Below are positions 1 through 6,126 of a stretch of DNA of 11,383 nt, in pieces. This stretch comes from Lysobacteraceae bacterium UBA6001. GTDB lineage: Bacteria; Pseudomonadota; Gammaproteobacteria; Xanthomonadales; Xanthomonadaceae. Each line of letters starts with the position of its first letter. Position 1 is the first letter of the stretch. The stretch lies in NCBI GenBank assembly GCA_002429615.1, contig DJAN01000311.1, forward strand, positions 1 to 11,383. Direction: 5' to 3'. Below the pieces are notes generated by a model that saw only the letters and a program-made list of their open reading frames with translations, was not told where the DNA came from and did not search any database. The translations under genes were made by a program, and so were the position numbers.

Positions 1-1839
1 CAGCGCGGCGTGCCGGTCCTCCTGGTGGGTGTGCTGGCCGTGGGCGTCGTCATCGGCTGGCCGGCGCGCGCGCCGGTGGCCCCGCCGCCCTCTGCCATCC
101 ATGACGACGTTGCGCGCGCCCGCGAGCAGGCGCGTCTTCGCCACGCCACGCTGCAGGCCACTCCACCGGCCTACACCGGCCAGCCAGCCGGCGCGCTGCC
201 CACGCTCGATGCCAAGGTGCCGCAGGGCACGCGGCTGGCGTGGACGCTGCAGTTCGACCACCCGCCCCGCGAGGTGCAGCTGCGCCTCACCGATGGCCGC
301 ACGATCCCGCTGGCGCTGCAGGGCGATCGCGCCACCGGCACGCTGGTGCTGGAGCGCCCGCTGCTCTATCGCATCGTACTCGATGGCCAGCCGCTGGCCC
401 TGCACCGCCTGGAGCCGGTGCCCGACCGCGCCCCGCAGGTACGCGTGCTCGAACCGGAGGCTTCGCTCATCGAATGGCAACCGGCGCGCAAGCGCTGGAC
501 GCTGCGCTTCGAAGCCAGCGACGACTACGCGGTGGCCGTCAGCGCCCCGCTGCGGCTCACGCTGGCCCAGGGCAGCGGCGAGAACATCCGCTTCAGCGAA
601 CACGGCGTCACCTTGAATGGCAGCGGCAGCGCGCGGCTGCGCCGCTTCGAATACACGCTGGACCCCACCGCGCTCGGCATGCAGCCGGGCGACGACCTCG
701 TGGCCCAGCTGGAAGTGCGCGACAACCACCCGCCCACGCCGCAGACCGCGCGCAGCGGCAGCGTGATCCTGCGCTGGCCTTCGCCGCAGCAGCAGGCCGG
801 GGTTGAGCTGGAAGCAAGCGTGCGCAAGACGCTTCCGGCGTACTTCCGCAGCCAGCGCCAGATCATCATCGACGCCGAGGCGCTGTTGAAGGACAAGCGC
901 AAGCTCGATGCGGAGACCTTCCTCAAGCGTTCCGACGCCATCGGCGTGGATCAGCGCATCCTGCGCCTGCGCTACGGCCAGTTCCTCGGCGAGGAAAGCG
1001 AGGGCGCGCCGAAGCTGCCCACGCACGACGACGATGCCGTACCCACCTCCGACGTGCCCACCAGCGACGCGCCTACCAGCGACATCCCCACCGCCGACGC
1101 GCCGGCACCGGAAAAGCACGCGGACGCCGCACAGGGCGCCGCCGCGCTCGACGACCACGACCACGATCACGCGCCCACCGGCGAGGCCCCCGGCTTCGGC
1201 AACGAGGGCAACGTGCTGGCCGAGTTCGGCCACACGCATGACCATGCCGAGGCAGCGACGCTGCTCGATCCCAAGACCCGCGCCACGCTCAAGGCCGCGC
1301 TGGACCAGATGTGGCAGGCCGAGGGCGAGCTGCGGCAGGGCCGCCCCGACGCGGCGTTGCCCTATGCCTACAAGGCGCTGGGCTTCATCAAGGAAGTGCA
1401 GCAGGCCGAGCGCATCTATCTCGCGCGGCTGGGTCCCGAGCTTCCGCCGATCGACATGACGCGCCGCCTGGGTGGTGACCGCGCCGGTCTGGCGCGTCGC
1501 GACGACGCGCTGGCGCCGTGGCGCGACGAAGACACGAAGGATGCGCTGGCGTTGTGGACCGCGCTGGCCCCCGCGGCGGGCGAGGTGCCTGCGCCACAGC
1601 TGGATGCCTTCGCCCGCTGGCTGGGCACGCACGAGAACCAGCTGGCGTCACCCCTGGACCTGGCCGCCGCGCTGGAGCAGTACCGCGCCGAGCCGTCCTG
1701 TACGGAATGCCGCGAACGCCTGCGCGCCTTGCTGTGGACCACGCTGGCCGCGCCGCCGGCCCGGCCGCTGCCGCGACAGGCGCCGGACGCGACGGGCCGT
1801 CGCTATCTCGATGCGCTGTCCGCCGGAGATTCCCCATGA
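1..1839 (+). CDS. DUF4175-like membrane-anchored protein, 5' end missing
   Basis: The frame is open to the first base and the GTG at base 10 lies just before a hydrophobic stretch (VLLVGVLAVGVVIGW), so the true start is probably upstream of the window. What is visible is one membrane segment followed by roughly 590 mainly soluble residues, probably periplasmic. Recognisable stretches include YTGQPA, a beta-rich region ending LEPEASLIEW, FEASDDYAV, LTLAQGSGENI and KTLPAYFRSQRQIIIDAEALL; I associate this pattern with DUF4175-like proteins of Xanthomonadales. The middle holds a tandem PTSD repeat and two His-rich clusters (bases 1150-1170 and 1231-1245), then an alpha-helical region (ATLKAALDQMWQAEGELRQG) and a CxxC (SCTEC) near the C-terminus. 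Its stop overlaps the next start as ATGA, implying translational coupling. In related genomes this protein follows MoxR, DUF58 and VWA/BatA-like genes; that context is inferred, not seen. The molecular function is unknown. Confidence 0.85.
   Translation, partial: QRGVPVLLVGVLAVGVVIGWPARAPVAPPPSAIHDDVARAREQARLRHATLQATPPAYTGQPAGALPTLDAKVPQGTRLAWTLQFDHPPREVQLRLTDGRTIPLALQGDRATGTLVLERPLLYRIVLDGQPLALHRLEPVPDRAPQVRVLEPEASLIEWQPARKRWTLRFEASDDYAVAVSAPLRLTLAQGSGENIRFSEHGVTLNGSGSARLRRFEYTLDPTALGMQPGDDLVAQLEVRDNHPPTPQTARSGSVILRWPSPQQQAGVELEASVRKTLPAYFRSQRQIIIDAEALLKDKRKLDAETFLKRSDAIGVDQRILRLRYGQFLGEESEGAPKLPTHDDDAVPTSDVPTSDAPTSDIPTADAPAPEKHADAAQGAAALDDHDHDHAPTGEAPGFGNEGNVLAEFGHTHDHAEAATLLDPKTRATLKAALDQMWQAEGELRQGRPDAALPYAYKALGFIKEVQQAERIYLARLGPELPPIDMTRRLGGDRAGLARRDDALAPWRDEDTKDALALWTALAPAAGEVPAPQLDAFARWLGTHENQLASPLDLAAALEQYRAEPSCTECRERLRALLWTTLAAPPARPLPRQAPDATGRRYLDALSAGDSP
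1039..1098 (+). repeat. four tandem 15-bp repeats encoding [V/A/I]PT(S/A)D
   Basis: Four consecutive 15-base units read VPTSD, VPTSD, APTSD and IPTAD inside the first gene. The units differ at several bases, including synonymous ones, so this is a somewhat aged in-frame repeat. It lies in a probable flexible linker between the beta-rich N-terminal region and the His-rich segment. The copy number could vary between strains by slippage without breaking the frame. Confidence 0.85.
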
Positions 1840-3533
1840 ACCCCTGGCAGATCGCCACCGCCGGCGTGATCGCGCTGGCCACGCTGGCCGGCCTGTGGCG
1901 CGTGTGGCGCCAACCGCGCAGCGCGCGCCGGGCGGGCTTGCTGGCACTGCAACCGCTGTGCGCGCTGGCGCTTTACTTCACCCTGTATCCGCTGCCACGC
2001 GCCAGCGAGGGCGGCACGCTGGTGGTACTGACGCGCGGTGCAGCGCCGGTGGGCGGTCGCGATGTCATCGCATTGCCCGAAGCCGGCGCGCCGCAAGGCG
2101 CCGTGCCGGTTCCCGATCTCGCCACCGCGCTGCGCCAGCGTCCCGGCGTCGCGCGGCTGCAAGTGCTCGGCGAAGGCTTGCCGGCGCGCGACCGCGACGC
2201 CGGCGCCGCGTTGCCACTGCAGTTCCAGGCGCCCGCGCCGACACCCGGGCTGGCGGGGCTGTCCACGCCGCCGCCGGTCGCCCCGGGCAATGCGTTCGAG
2301 GTGGAAGGGCAGGTGGTGGGCTGGCCGCGTGGCCGCGTCGAGCTGCTCGATCCGGCCGGCAATCGCGTGGATGCCGCGCCCTTCGACGCGCACGGGCGCT
2401 TCCGCCTGCAGGGCCAGGCACGCCTGGCCGGGCAGGTGCTGTTCTCGGTGCGCGTGCTCGATGCCGAGGGCCGCGAGCGCGATCGCCAGCCGCTGCCGCT
2501 GCACGTGGTGGAGCCGACGCCGTTGCGCGTGTGGATCCTGGCCGGCGCGCCACAACCGGAATGGAAGTACCTGCGCCGCTGGGCCGCCGATGCCGGCGTG
2601 ACGTTGCACACGCAGATCGCCGTGGGCGGTGGCCTGCAGCTGGGCGACGCGCCCAAGCCGCTGGACGCCGCCACCCTGACCGGCTTCGACCTGCTCTGGC
2701 TCGACGAGCGCGCATGGAGCGGCCTGTCTGCCTCGCAGCGCGCGGCGATACGCGAGGCCACGCGCGGCGGCCTGGGCGTACTGGTGCGGCTGGCCGGGCC
2801 GCTCGACAACGGCGCCCGCCAGGCGCTGGCGTCGTTCGGGTTGCCGCTGAAGGGCGGCAACGCCAGCGCGCCCGTGTCATGGCCGGTCGCCGAAGGCAAA
2901 ACGCCTGTCGTGCTGGGCCGGCGTGATTTCGCACCCGACGCCGCGCTGTCGGTGCTCGCCCGCGACGCCGGTGGAACGCCCTACGCATGGTGGCGCGGCC
3001 TCGGCCAGGGACGTATCGGCGTGACCACGCTCACCGACAGCTGGCAGTTGCCGCTGGCCGGCGAAAGCGCCGCGCACGGCCGCCTGTGGAGCGCGATGCT
3101 GGCCACGCTGGCGCGCGCCCGCACGCATGGCGCGTCGTTCGATATCCCGACGCCGGCATGGGCCGGCGAACGCGTGGTGATCTGCGGGCTCGCAACGAAT
3201 CCACAGGTGCGCGACCCCGCGGGTGCGATGCACGCGCTCATCCGCGATCCCGCGAGCGGCGACTGCGCCGCCTATTGGCCGGCGCAGGCCGGCTGGCACA
3301 CCTTGGGCACGGGGGAGGACGCCACCCCGTTCTACGTGCGCGACCCGGCGCAGGCGAAGGCCGCCTTCGCGCGGGAGCAGGCCCTGCAGACCGCGCGCCT
3401 GGTCACGCCGCCCCATGCGGTGAGTGGCGGCGCGAGCATGACGCGACACCCCGGTTCGCGCTGGCCGGCGTGGTGGGCATTCGTGCTGCTCGCCGCGGCG
3501 TGCGCGTGGCTGGAGCGGGCGCGTCGCGTCTAG
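1836..3533 (+). CDS. membrane protein with periplasmic amidotransferase-like region (Bat-type operon)
   Basis: The ATG at 1836 overlaps the previous stop (ATGA), giving 565 residues; this start places two hydrophobic helices at the N-terminus (about residues 5-23 and 34-52). A third helix sits at the extreme C-terminus (WWAFVLLAAACAWLERARRV). Between them is a large region, probably periplasmic. About residues 58-130 look alpha/beta. About 150-225 form a carboxypeptidase-regulatory or Ig-like beta domain (VEGQVVGWPRGRVELLDPAG). From about 229 there is a class I glutamine-amidotransferase-like fold (LRVWILAG, then FDLLWLDERAW, LSASQRAAIREATRGGLGVLVRLAG). I see no convincing Cys-His-Glu triad, so it is probably a non-catalytic scaffold, as in other Bat/VWA-operon membrane proteins. 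Its TAG stop shares a CTAG with the facing methyltransferase gene. The family assignment is by resemblance only. Confidence 0.88.
   Translation: MNPWQIATAGVIALATLAGLWRVWRQPRSARRAGLLALQPLCALALYFTLYPLPRASEGGTLVVLTRGAAPVGGRDVIALPEAGAPQGAVPVPDLATALRQRPGVARLQVLGEGLPARDRDAGAALPLQFQAPAPTPGLAGLSTPPPVAPGNAFEVEGQVVGWPRGRVELLDPAGNRVDAAPFDAHGRFRLQGQARLAGQVLFSVRVLDAEGRERDRQPLPLHVVEPTPLRVWILAGAPQPEWKYLRRWAADAGVTLHTQIAVGGGLQLGDAPKPLDAATLTGFDLLWLDERAWSGLSASQRAAIREATRGGLGVLVRLAGPLDNGARQALASFGLPLKGGNASAPVSWPVAEGKTPVVLGRRDFAPDAALSVLARDAGGTPYAWWRGLGQGRIGVTTLTDSWQLPLAGESAAHGRLWSAMLATLARARTHGASFDIPTPAWAGERVVICGLATNPQVRDPAGAMHALIRDPASGDCAAYWPAQAGWHTLGTGEDATPFYVRDPAQAKAAFAREQALQTARLVTPPHAVSGGASMTRHPGSRWPAWWAFVLLAAACAWLERARRV
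3530..3533. other. CTAG shared by two convergent stop codons
   Basis: On the plus strand TAG (3531-3533) ends the amidotransferase-like membrane protein gene; on the minus strand TAG (3532-3530) ends the DUF938 methyltransferase. The palindrome CTAG serves both, so there is no intergenic space for a separate terminator. Confidence 0.95.
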
Positions 3534-4156
3534 GGCGCGCGGGCGCCGCCCCGACGCCACAGCAGGCAGAAGTTGTTGGCCGGCATCGCGAAGCGTCCGA
3601 TCTCGCGCAGGCCCGCCGTGGCAGCCAGCGCCTGCACCGCTTCGAGGTCGCGGATGCCGCCTTCGGCGTATTCGGTCTTCAACCACGCATCGAAGGTGCG
3701 GTTGCTTTCGCTGGTCGGCTGGCCGCCGATGTTGAACGGGCCGTAGACCGCCAGCAGCGCATCGGGCGCCATCAGGGCCGGCAGGCTCGCGAACAGCGCC
3801 TGCACCCGCGGCCAACCCATGATGTGCAGCGTGTTGGCGGTGAACACCGCATCGAAGCCGCCCGACGGCAACGCGGGCATGGGCTGGAGGCCGCCCTCCC
3901 ACTCGGATTGCAGCGCGATGGCCGGGCGCAGGTTCGGCAGCCCCGCTTCCGCGCGCCAGGCCTCGATGCCGGGCAGCGCATCGGGATGGTCGCTGGGCTG
4001 CCATTGCAGCCACGGCATCGCCGCGGCGAAGTGCACGGCGTGCTGGCCGGTGCCGCTGCCGATCTCCAGCACCTGGCGGCGGTCGCCGAAGTAACCGCGC
4101 AGCACGCCGAGGATCGGGTCGCGGTTGCGTTCGGCGGCGGGGGAGTGGGGCTTCAT
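3530..4156 (-). CDS. DUF938 family SAM-dependent methyltransferase
   Basis: This encodes a 208-residue class I methyltransferase of the DUF938 family (PF06080, related to human METTL26), whose substrate is unknown. The N-terminal MKPHSPAAERNRDPIL is typical of the family. The SAM-binding motif I is at residues 29-38 (VLEIGSGTGQ), followed by WQPSDHPDALPGIEAW as the motif II region. FDAVFTANTLHIMGW is at 100-114, YGPFNIGGQPTSESNRTFDAW at about 137-157, and MPANN near the end. Length and motifs are complete for the family. The ATG at 4156 was chosen because it matches the usual family start. However, an AAGGA at 4174-4170 is 13 bases from it and only 7 from an in-frame GTG at 4162, which would add two residues (fMet-Pro). 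It is transcribed divergently from the MgtC-family gene and converges on the upstream envelope operon. Confidence 0.93.
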   Translation of the reverse strand: MKPHSPAAERNRDPILGVLRGYFGDRRQVLEIGSGTGQHAVHFAAAMPWLQWQPSDHPDALPGIEAWRAEAGLPNLRPAIALQSEWEGGLQPMPALPSGGFDAVFTANTLHIMGWPRVQALFASLPALMAPDALLAVYGPFNIGGQPTSESNRTFDAWLKTEYAEGGIRDLEAVQALAATAGLREIGRFAMPANNFCLLWRRGGARAP

Positions 4157-4172
4157 CGGCACAGGATAGTCC

Positions 4173-4229
4173 TTGGCCGCCTTCACCCGGCGTGTGCCGC
4201 GCGCTTGCGATGTTGGCGGCCTCACCCGG
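4173..4229 (+). repeat. imperfect direct repeat in a divergent intergenic region
   Basis: TTGGCCGCCTTCACCCGG (4173-4190) recurs as TTGGCGGCCTCACCCGG (4213-4229), differing by one substitution and one deleted base, with starts 40 bases apart. The pair lies in the 84-bp gap between the methyltransferase and the MgtC-family gene; the second copy runs into the latter's Shine-Dalgarno GGAGG (4228-4232). It could be a paired regulatory site or a chance GC-rich similarity. Confidence 0.35.
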
Positions 4230-4240
4230 AGGACGCCCGC

Positions 4241-4708
4241 ATGGAACATCTCCAACAGGACCTGATCGTCGTGCTGCGCGTGGCGGCCGCCATGGTGCTG
4301 GGCGGCGTGCTGGGCATCGAGCGCGAGATGGGCCGCCACTCCGCCGGCCTGCGCACGCACATGATGATCGCCGGCGCCGCGGCGCTGATCGTCGGGCTGG
4401 GCGACAGCATCGCCGAGCATTTCCAGCAGGAGCGCTACCGCGACCTGCTGCAGGTGGATCCGGTTCGCCTGATCGAAGCGGTGGTGGCCAGCGTGGGCTT
4501 CGTGGCCGCGGGCACCATCCTGCGCAGCGCGCGCAGCGACCGGGTGAATGGCCTGACCACGGCCAGCTCGCTGGTGATGGCGGCGGCCATCGGCATCGCC
4601 TCAGGCATCGGCCGCTATGCCATCGCCGCCGGCGCATGCCTGCTTTGCGTGATGGTCCTGGGCGCGTTCCGTGGCCTGGAAAAGCGTGCGCGCGTGCGAT
4701 CCGGCTGA
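4241..4708 (+). CDS. MgtC/SapB family inner-membrane protein
   Basis: This is a 155-residue integral membrane protein of the MgtC/SapB family. The hydrophobic N-terminal helix is followed by GIERE at 25-29 and GLRTH at 36-40, the conserved loop of the family. Further segments hold VGFVAAGTIL (85-94) and VNGLTTASSL (102-111), corresponding to the usual IGFLGAGTIL and V.GLTTAAS motifs, then AAIGIASGIG. About five membrane segments are predicted by eye. It lacks the C-terminal cytoplasmic ACT-like domain of classical virulence MgtC, so it is the short MgtC/SapB form. MgtC proteins are linked to growth in low magnesium and modulation of F-type ATP synthase; whether that applies here is inference. 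A good GGAGG (4228-4232) sits 8 bases before the ATG. There is no adjacent mgtB-like ATPase gene. Confidence 0.93.
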   Translation: MEHLQQDLIVVLRVAAAMVLGGVLGIEREMGRHSAGLRTHMMIAGAAALIVGLGDSIAEHFQQERYRDLLQVDPVRLIEAVVASVGFVAAGTILRSARSDRVNGLTTASSLVMAAAIGIASGIGRYAIAAGACLLCVMVLGAFRGLEKRARVRSG

Positions 4709-4717
4709 TCGCGCGGC

Positions 4718-4736
4718 GTGTTGCGCACTGCAACAC
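4718..4736. terminator. perfect 7-bp hairpin after the MgtC-family gene (possible terminator)
   Basis: GTGTTGC (4718-4724), a five-base loop GCACT, then GCAACAC (4730-4736) form a perfect stem ten bases past the TGA of the MgtC-family gene. There is no T-tract after it (the next bases are CACACCG), so it is at best a weak intrinsic terminator. It could instead be a dyad operator for the next gene. Confidence 0.4.
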
Positions 4737-4753
4737 CACACCGACGGCCAGCT

Positions 4754-4788
4754 GGTCCATCATCTAGGGCGCTTGCCGCCCGGGGACC
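4754..4788 (+). promoter_or_regulatory. possible nested leader hairpin over the SRPBCC gene's ribosome-binding region
   Basis: An inner stem GGGCG/CGCCC (4767-4771 with 4777-4781) lies inside an outer stem GGTCC/GGACC (4754-4758 with 4784-4788). The outer 3' arm covers most of the GGGGA that would act as Shine-Dalgarno for the ATG at 4794. The stems are short and GC-rich and may be coincidental. The CTAG at 4764-4767 lies inside the structure. Confidence 0.25.
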
Positions 4789-4793
4789 GCCCC

Positions 4794-5234
4794 ATGAACC
4801 ACGCCCTCCGCCAGCAGATCCACATTGCCGCCGCGCCGGAGGTGGTCGCGACCGCGTTGACCCAGCCCGCGCACATGGCGCAATGGTGGACACGCGAGGC
4901 GGAGGGCGACGGCCGCCATGTGCGGCTGGACTGGAGCGCGCACGGCTGGATGGTCGAGCTGGATGTATTGCACGATGTCGACCGCCGCCGCGTGGTCTGG
5001 CACTGCACGCGCTCCAACATGCTCGACAGCCCGGCATGGGTCGGCTCGTCGATGTGCTTCGAGCTGCATCCCACCGCCAGCGGCACGCGGGTGGACTTCG
5101 CCCACCTCGACTACCCCGACGCGCCCTGCAAGGACACCTGCGAAGGCGGCTGGGCGTTCTTCCTCGGTCGCAGTCTCAAGCAGTACCTGGAAACCGGGCA
5201 GGGCATGCCCTACCCGGACACGTTGTCGACCTAG
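4794..5234 (+). CDS. SRPBCC (AHSA1/START-like) domain protein
   Basis: This 146-residue protein has the layout of the SRPBCC superfamily, a helix-grip fold enclosing a hydrophobic ligand cavity. The N-terminus (LRQQIHIAAAPEVVATALT) gives the first strand and helix, and HMAQWWTREAEGDG the segment after it. WMVELDVLHDVDRRRVVWHC and SSMCFELHPTASGTRVDF are further strands. The C-terminal helix carries CEGGWAFFLGRSLKQYLETG, typical of AHSA1-type members. The start at 4794 is the first ATG aligned with the expected N-terminus, with GGGGA 7 bases upstream. The ligand and biological role cannot be read from sequence. It follows the MgtC-family gene after 85 bases and may be co-transcribed or have its own promoter. 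Its stop TAG shares a CTAG with the facing thioredoxin gene. Confidence 0.9.
   Translation: MNHALRQQIHIAAAPEVVATALTQPAHMAQWWTREAEGDGRHVRLDWSAHGWMVELDVLHDVDRRRVVWHCTRSNMLDSPAWVGSSMCFELHPTASGTRVDFAHLDYPDAPCKDTCEGGWAFFLGRSLKQYLETGQGMPYPDTLST
5231..5234. other. CTAG shared by two convergent stop codons
   Basis: TAG at 5232-5234 ends the SRPBCC gene on the plus strand and TAG at 5233-5231 ends the thioredoxin gene on the minus strand. This is the second convergent pair in the window joined in exactly this way. Confidence 0.95.
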
Positions 5235-5566
5235 GCCGGCACGGCGTCCCACAGCGCCAGCGCATCGGCCAGGTCCGCCGGCGAACGCGGCCGCACCACC
5301 CGCGCCACTTCCTCGCCGTCGCGCAGCAGCACCACGGTCGGCCACAGCTTGACGCGATAGGCGCGACCCAGCGGCTGGCCCTTGCCGTCCTCGACCTTCA
5401 GGTGGATCGCGTCGGCGCGCGCGTCCACCGCCTGCGCCAGCGCCGGTTGCGCGGCCTGGCAATGCCCGCACCAGGGCGCGCCGAATTCCAGCGCGACACG
5501 GCCGGGCAGCGCCGCTACCTGTGCGATCTCCGGCTCACGGCCGGCATAGTCGCGGGCGAAGCCCAC
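5231..5566 (-). CDS. small thioredoxin-fold protein with CGHC active site
   Basis: This encodes 111 residues with a thioredoxin fold: a strand VALEFGAPWCGHC (active site C33-G-H-C36), a following helix, a strand AIHLKVEDG, the cis-proline loop LWPTVVLLRDGEEV (P76), and a C-terminal helix. The active-site dipeptide is Gly-His, as in eukaryotic PDI, rather than the Gly-Pro of canonical thioredoxin; this usually goes with a more oxidising redox potential. No signal peptide is seen, so it is probably cytoplasmic. The GTG at 5566 is the first ATG, GTG or TTG after the in-frame stop upstream, but no clear Shine-Dalgarno precedes it. It begins 10 bases past the stop of the upstream host-attachment-like gene, so translation is probably coupled to that gene. 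Confidence 0.88.
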   Translation of the reverse strand: MGFARDYAGREPEIAQVAALPGRVALEFGAPWCGHCQAAQPALAQAVDARADAIHLKVEDGKGQPLGRAYRVKLWPTVVLLRDGEEVARVVRPRSPADLADALALWDAVPA

Positions 5567-5576
5567 CGGCGTGGAC

Positions 5577-5969
5577 TCAGCCGAGCGCGCGCTGGATGTC
5601 CGCCAGCGGCGCGTTGGTCAGATCCTTGGCCATGTCGCCCAGCAGGCGCGCCTGGGTTTCCTTGTGCAGCAACGGACGCAGCCGGCCCAGCGTGGCGGGA
5701 TCGGCCACCAGCAGCAGGTGCGCGTAGCGGTTGTTCAAGGCGCCTTCGTTGAGCTGGGACGCGAGCTGCTTGGCGAAGGTCGCCTCGTCGAGCTGCGCCA
5801 GGCTCATGTCGGCCGGCACCGCGCCGGACGGGCCCTGGCCTTCGGCGCTCTGCAGGTCCATCAGCTGGTGCAGCTGCAGGCCGCCCTTCTCGGCCACATT
5901 GGCGAACACGCGGGCGGAGCCGCCATCGGCCACCACGACCACGGTGCCTTCTGGAATGCGCTGGGCCAT
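5577..5969 (-). CDS. host attachment family (baeRF-like, PF10116) protein
   Basis: This 130-residue protein matches the 'host attachment protein' family, which has been placed with bacterial/archaeal homologues of release factor eRF1 (baeRF). Diagnostic stretches are TVVVVADGGSARVF at residues 9-22, the EKGGLQLHQLMDLQSAE segment, FAKQLASQLNEGALNNRY, and HLLLVADPATLGRLRPLL followed by a helical C-terminus. The old name comes from plant-host attachment of Agrobacterium; the eRF1-related fold suggests a role in translation or ribosome rescue, but the function here is unproven. The start at 5969 is fixed by a strong AAGGAG 7 bases upstream. A longer in-frame reading to 6218 runs through the intergenic region and into the opposite helicase gene, and is not supported. 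It is the first gene of a minus-strand pair with the thioredoxin. Confidence 0.9.
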   Translation of the reverse strand: MAQRIPEGTVVVVADGGSARVFANVAEKGGLQLHQLMDLQSAEGQGPSGAVPADMSLAQLDEATFAKQLASQLNEGALNNRYAHLLLVADPATLGRLRPLLHKETQARLLGDMAKDLTNAPLADIQRALG

Positions 5970-5976
5970 CTCGGTT

Positions 5977-5982
5977 CTCCTT
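5977..5982 (-). promoter_or_regulatory. ribosome binding site of the host-attachment-like gene
   Basis: AAGGAG on the minus strand ends 7 bases before the ATG at 5969 and decides between that start and longer in-frame alternatives. Confidence 0.85.
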
Positions 5983-6018
5983 CTGGGGGGAACCCACAGC
6001 CTGCAGTGCGGGGTGTGA

Positions 6019-6046
6019 GTATCGTGTCCCCGCGCATGCGTCAGGA
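6019..6046 (-). promoter_or_regulatory. candidate promoter for the host-attachment-like/thioredoxin pair
   Basis: Read on the minus strand there is a -10-like GATACT (6024-6019) with TCCTGA/CCTGAC about 15-16 bases upstream as a poor -35. It lies 50 bases before the gene start in the divergent region. The match is weak and spacing is short; given as a location to test. Confidence 0.25.
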
Positions 6047-6082
6047 TCATGAATCCGCTGATCGCCAACGCGATCTCACGGA

Positions 6083-6110
6083 CTGAGACAATGACGGTGT
6101 TCGATACGAT
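6083..6110 (+). promoter_or_regulatory. candidate promoter for the helicase-nuclease operon
   Basis: CTGAGA (6083-6088) and TACGAT (6105-6110), 16 bases apart, resemble a weak sigma-70 promoter at the start of the most AT-rich stretch of this intergenic region (TACGATTTTTG). Transcription would begin near 6117, leaving a leader of about 10 bases with GGGGA before the ATG at 6127. This supports 6127 over the upstream in-frame ATGs at 6049 and 6091. Confidence 0.35.
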
Positions 6111-6126
6111 TTTTGGGGAACCCTTC

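Noticed and set aside
2987..4240. Extending the MgtC-family protein upstream in its open frame
   Set aside because: The extension crosses the membrane protein gene and the whole methyltransferase gene as low-complexity sequence. The ATG at 4241 has a proper Shine-Dalgarno and matches the family start.
2877..4763. A 628-codon open frame on the minus strand spanning several genes
   Set aside because: It is Arg/Pro/Ala/Gly-rich with no domain, and runs through three better-supported genes on both strands; long antisense frames are common at this GC content.
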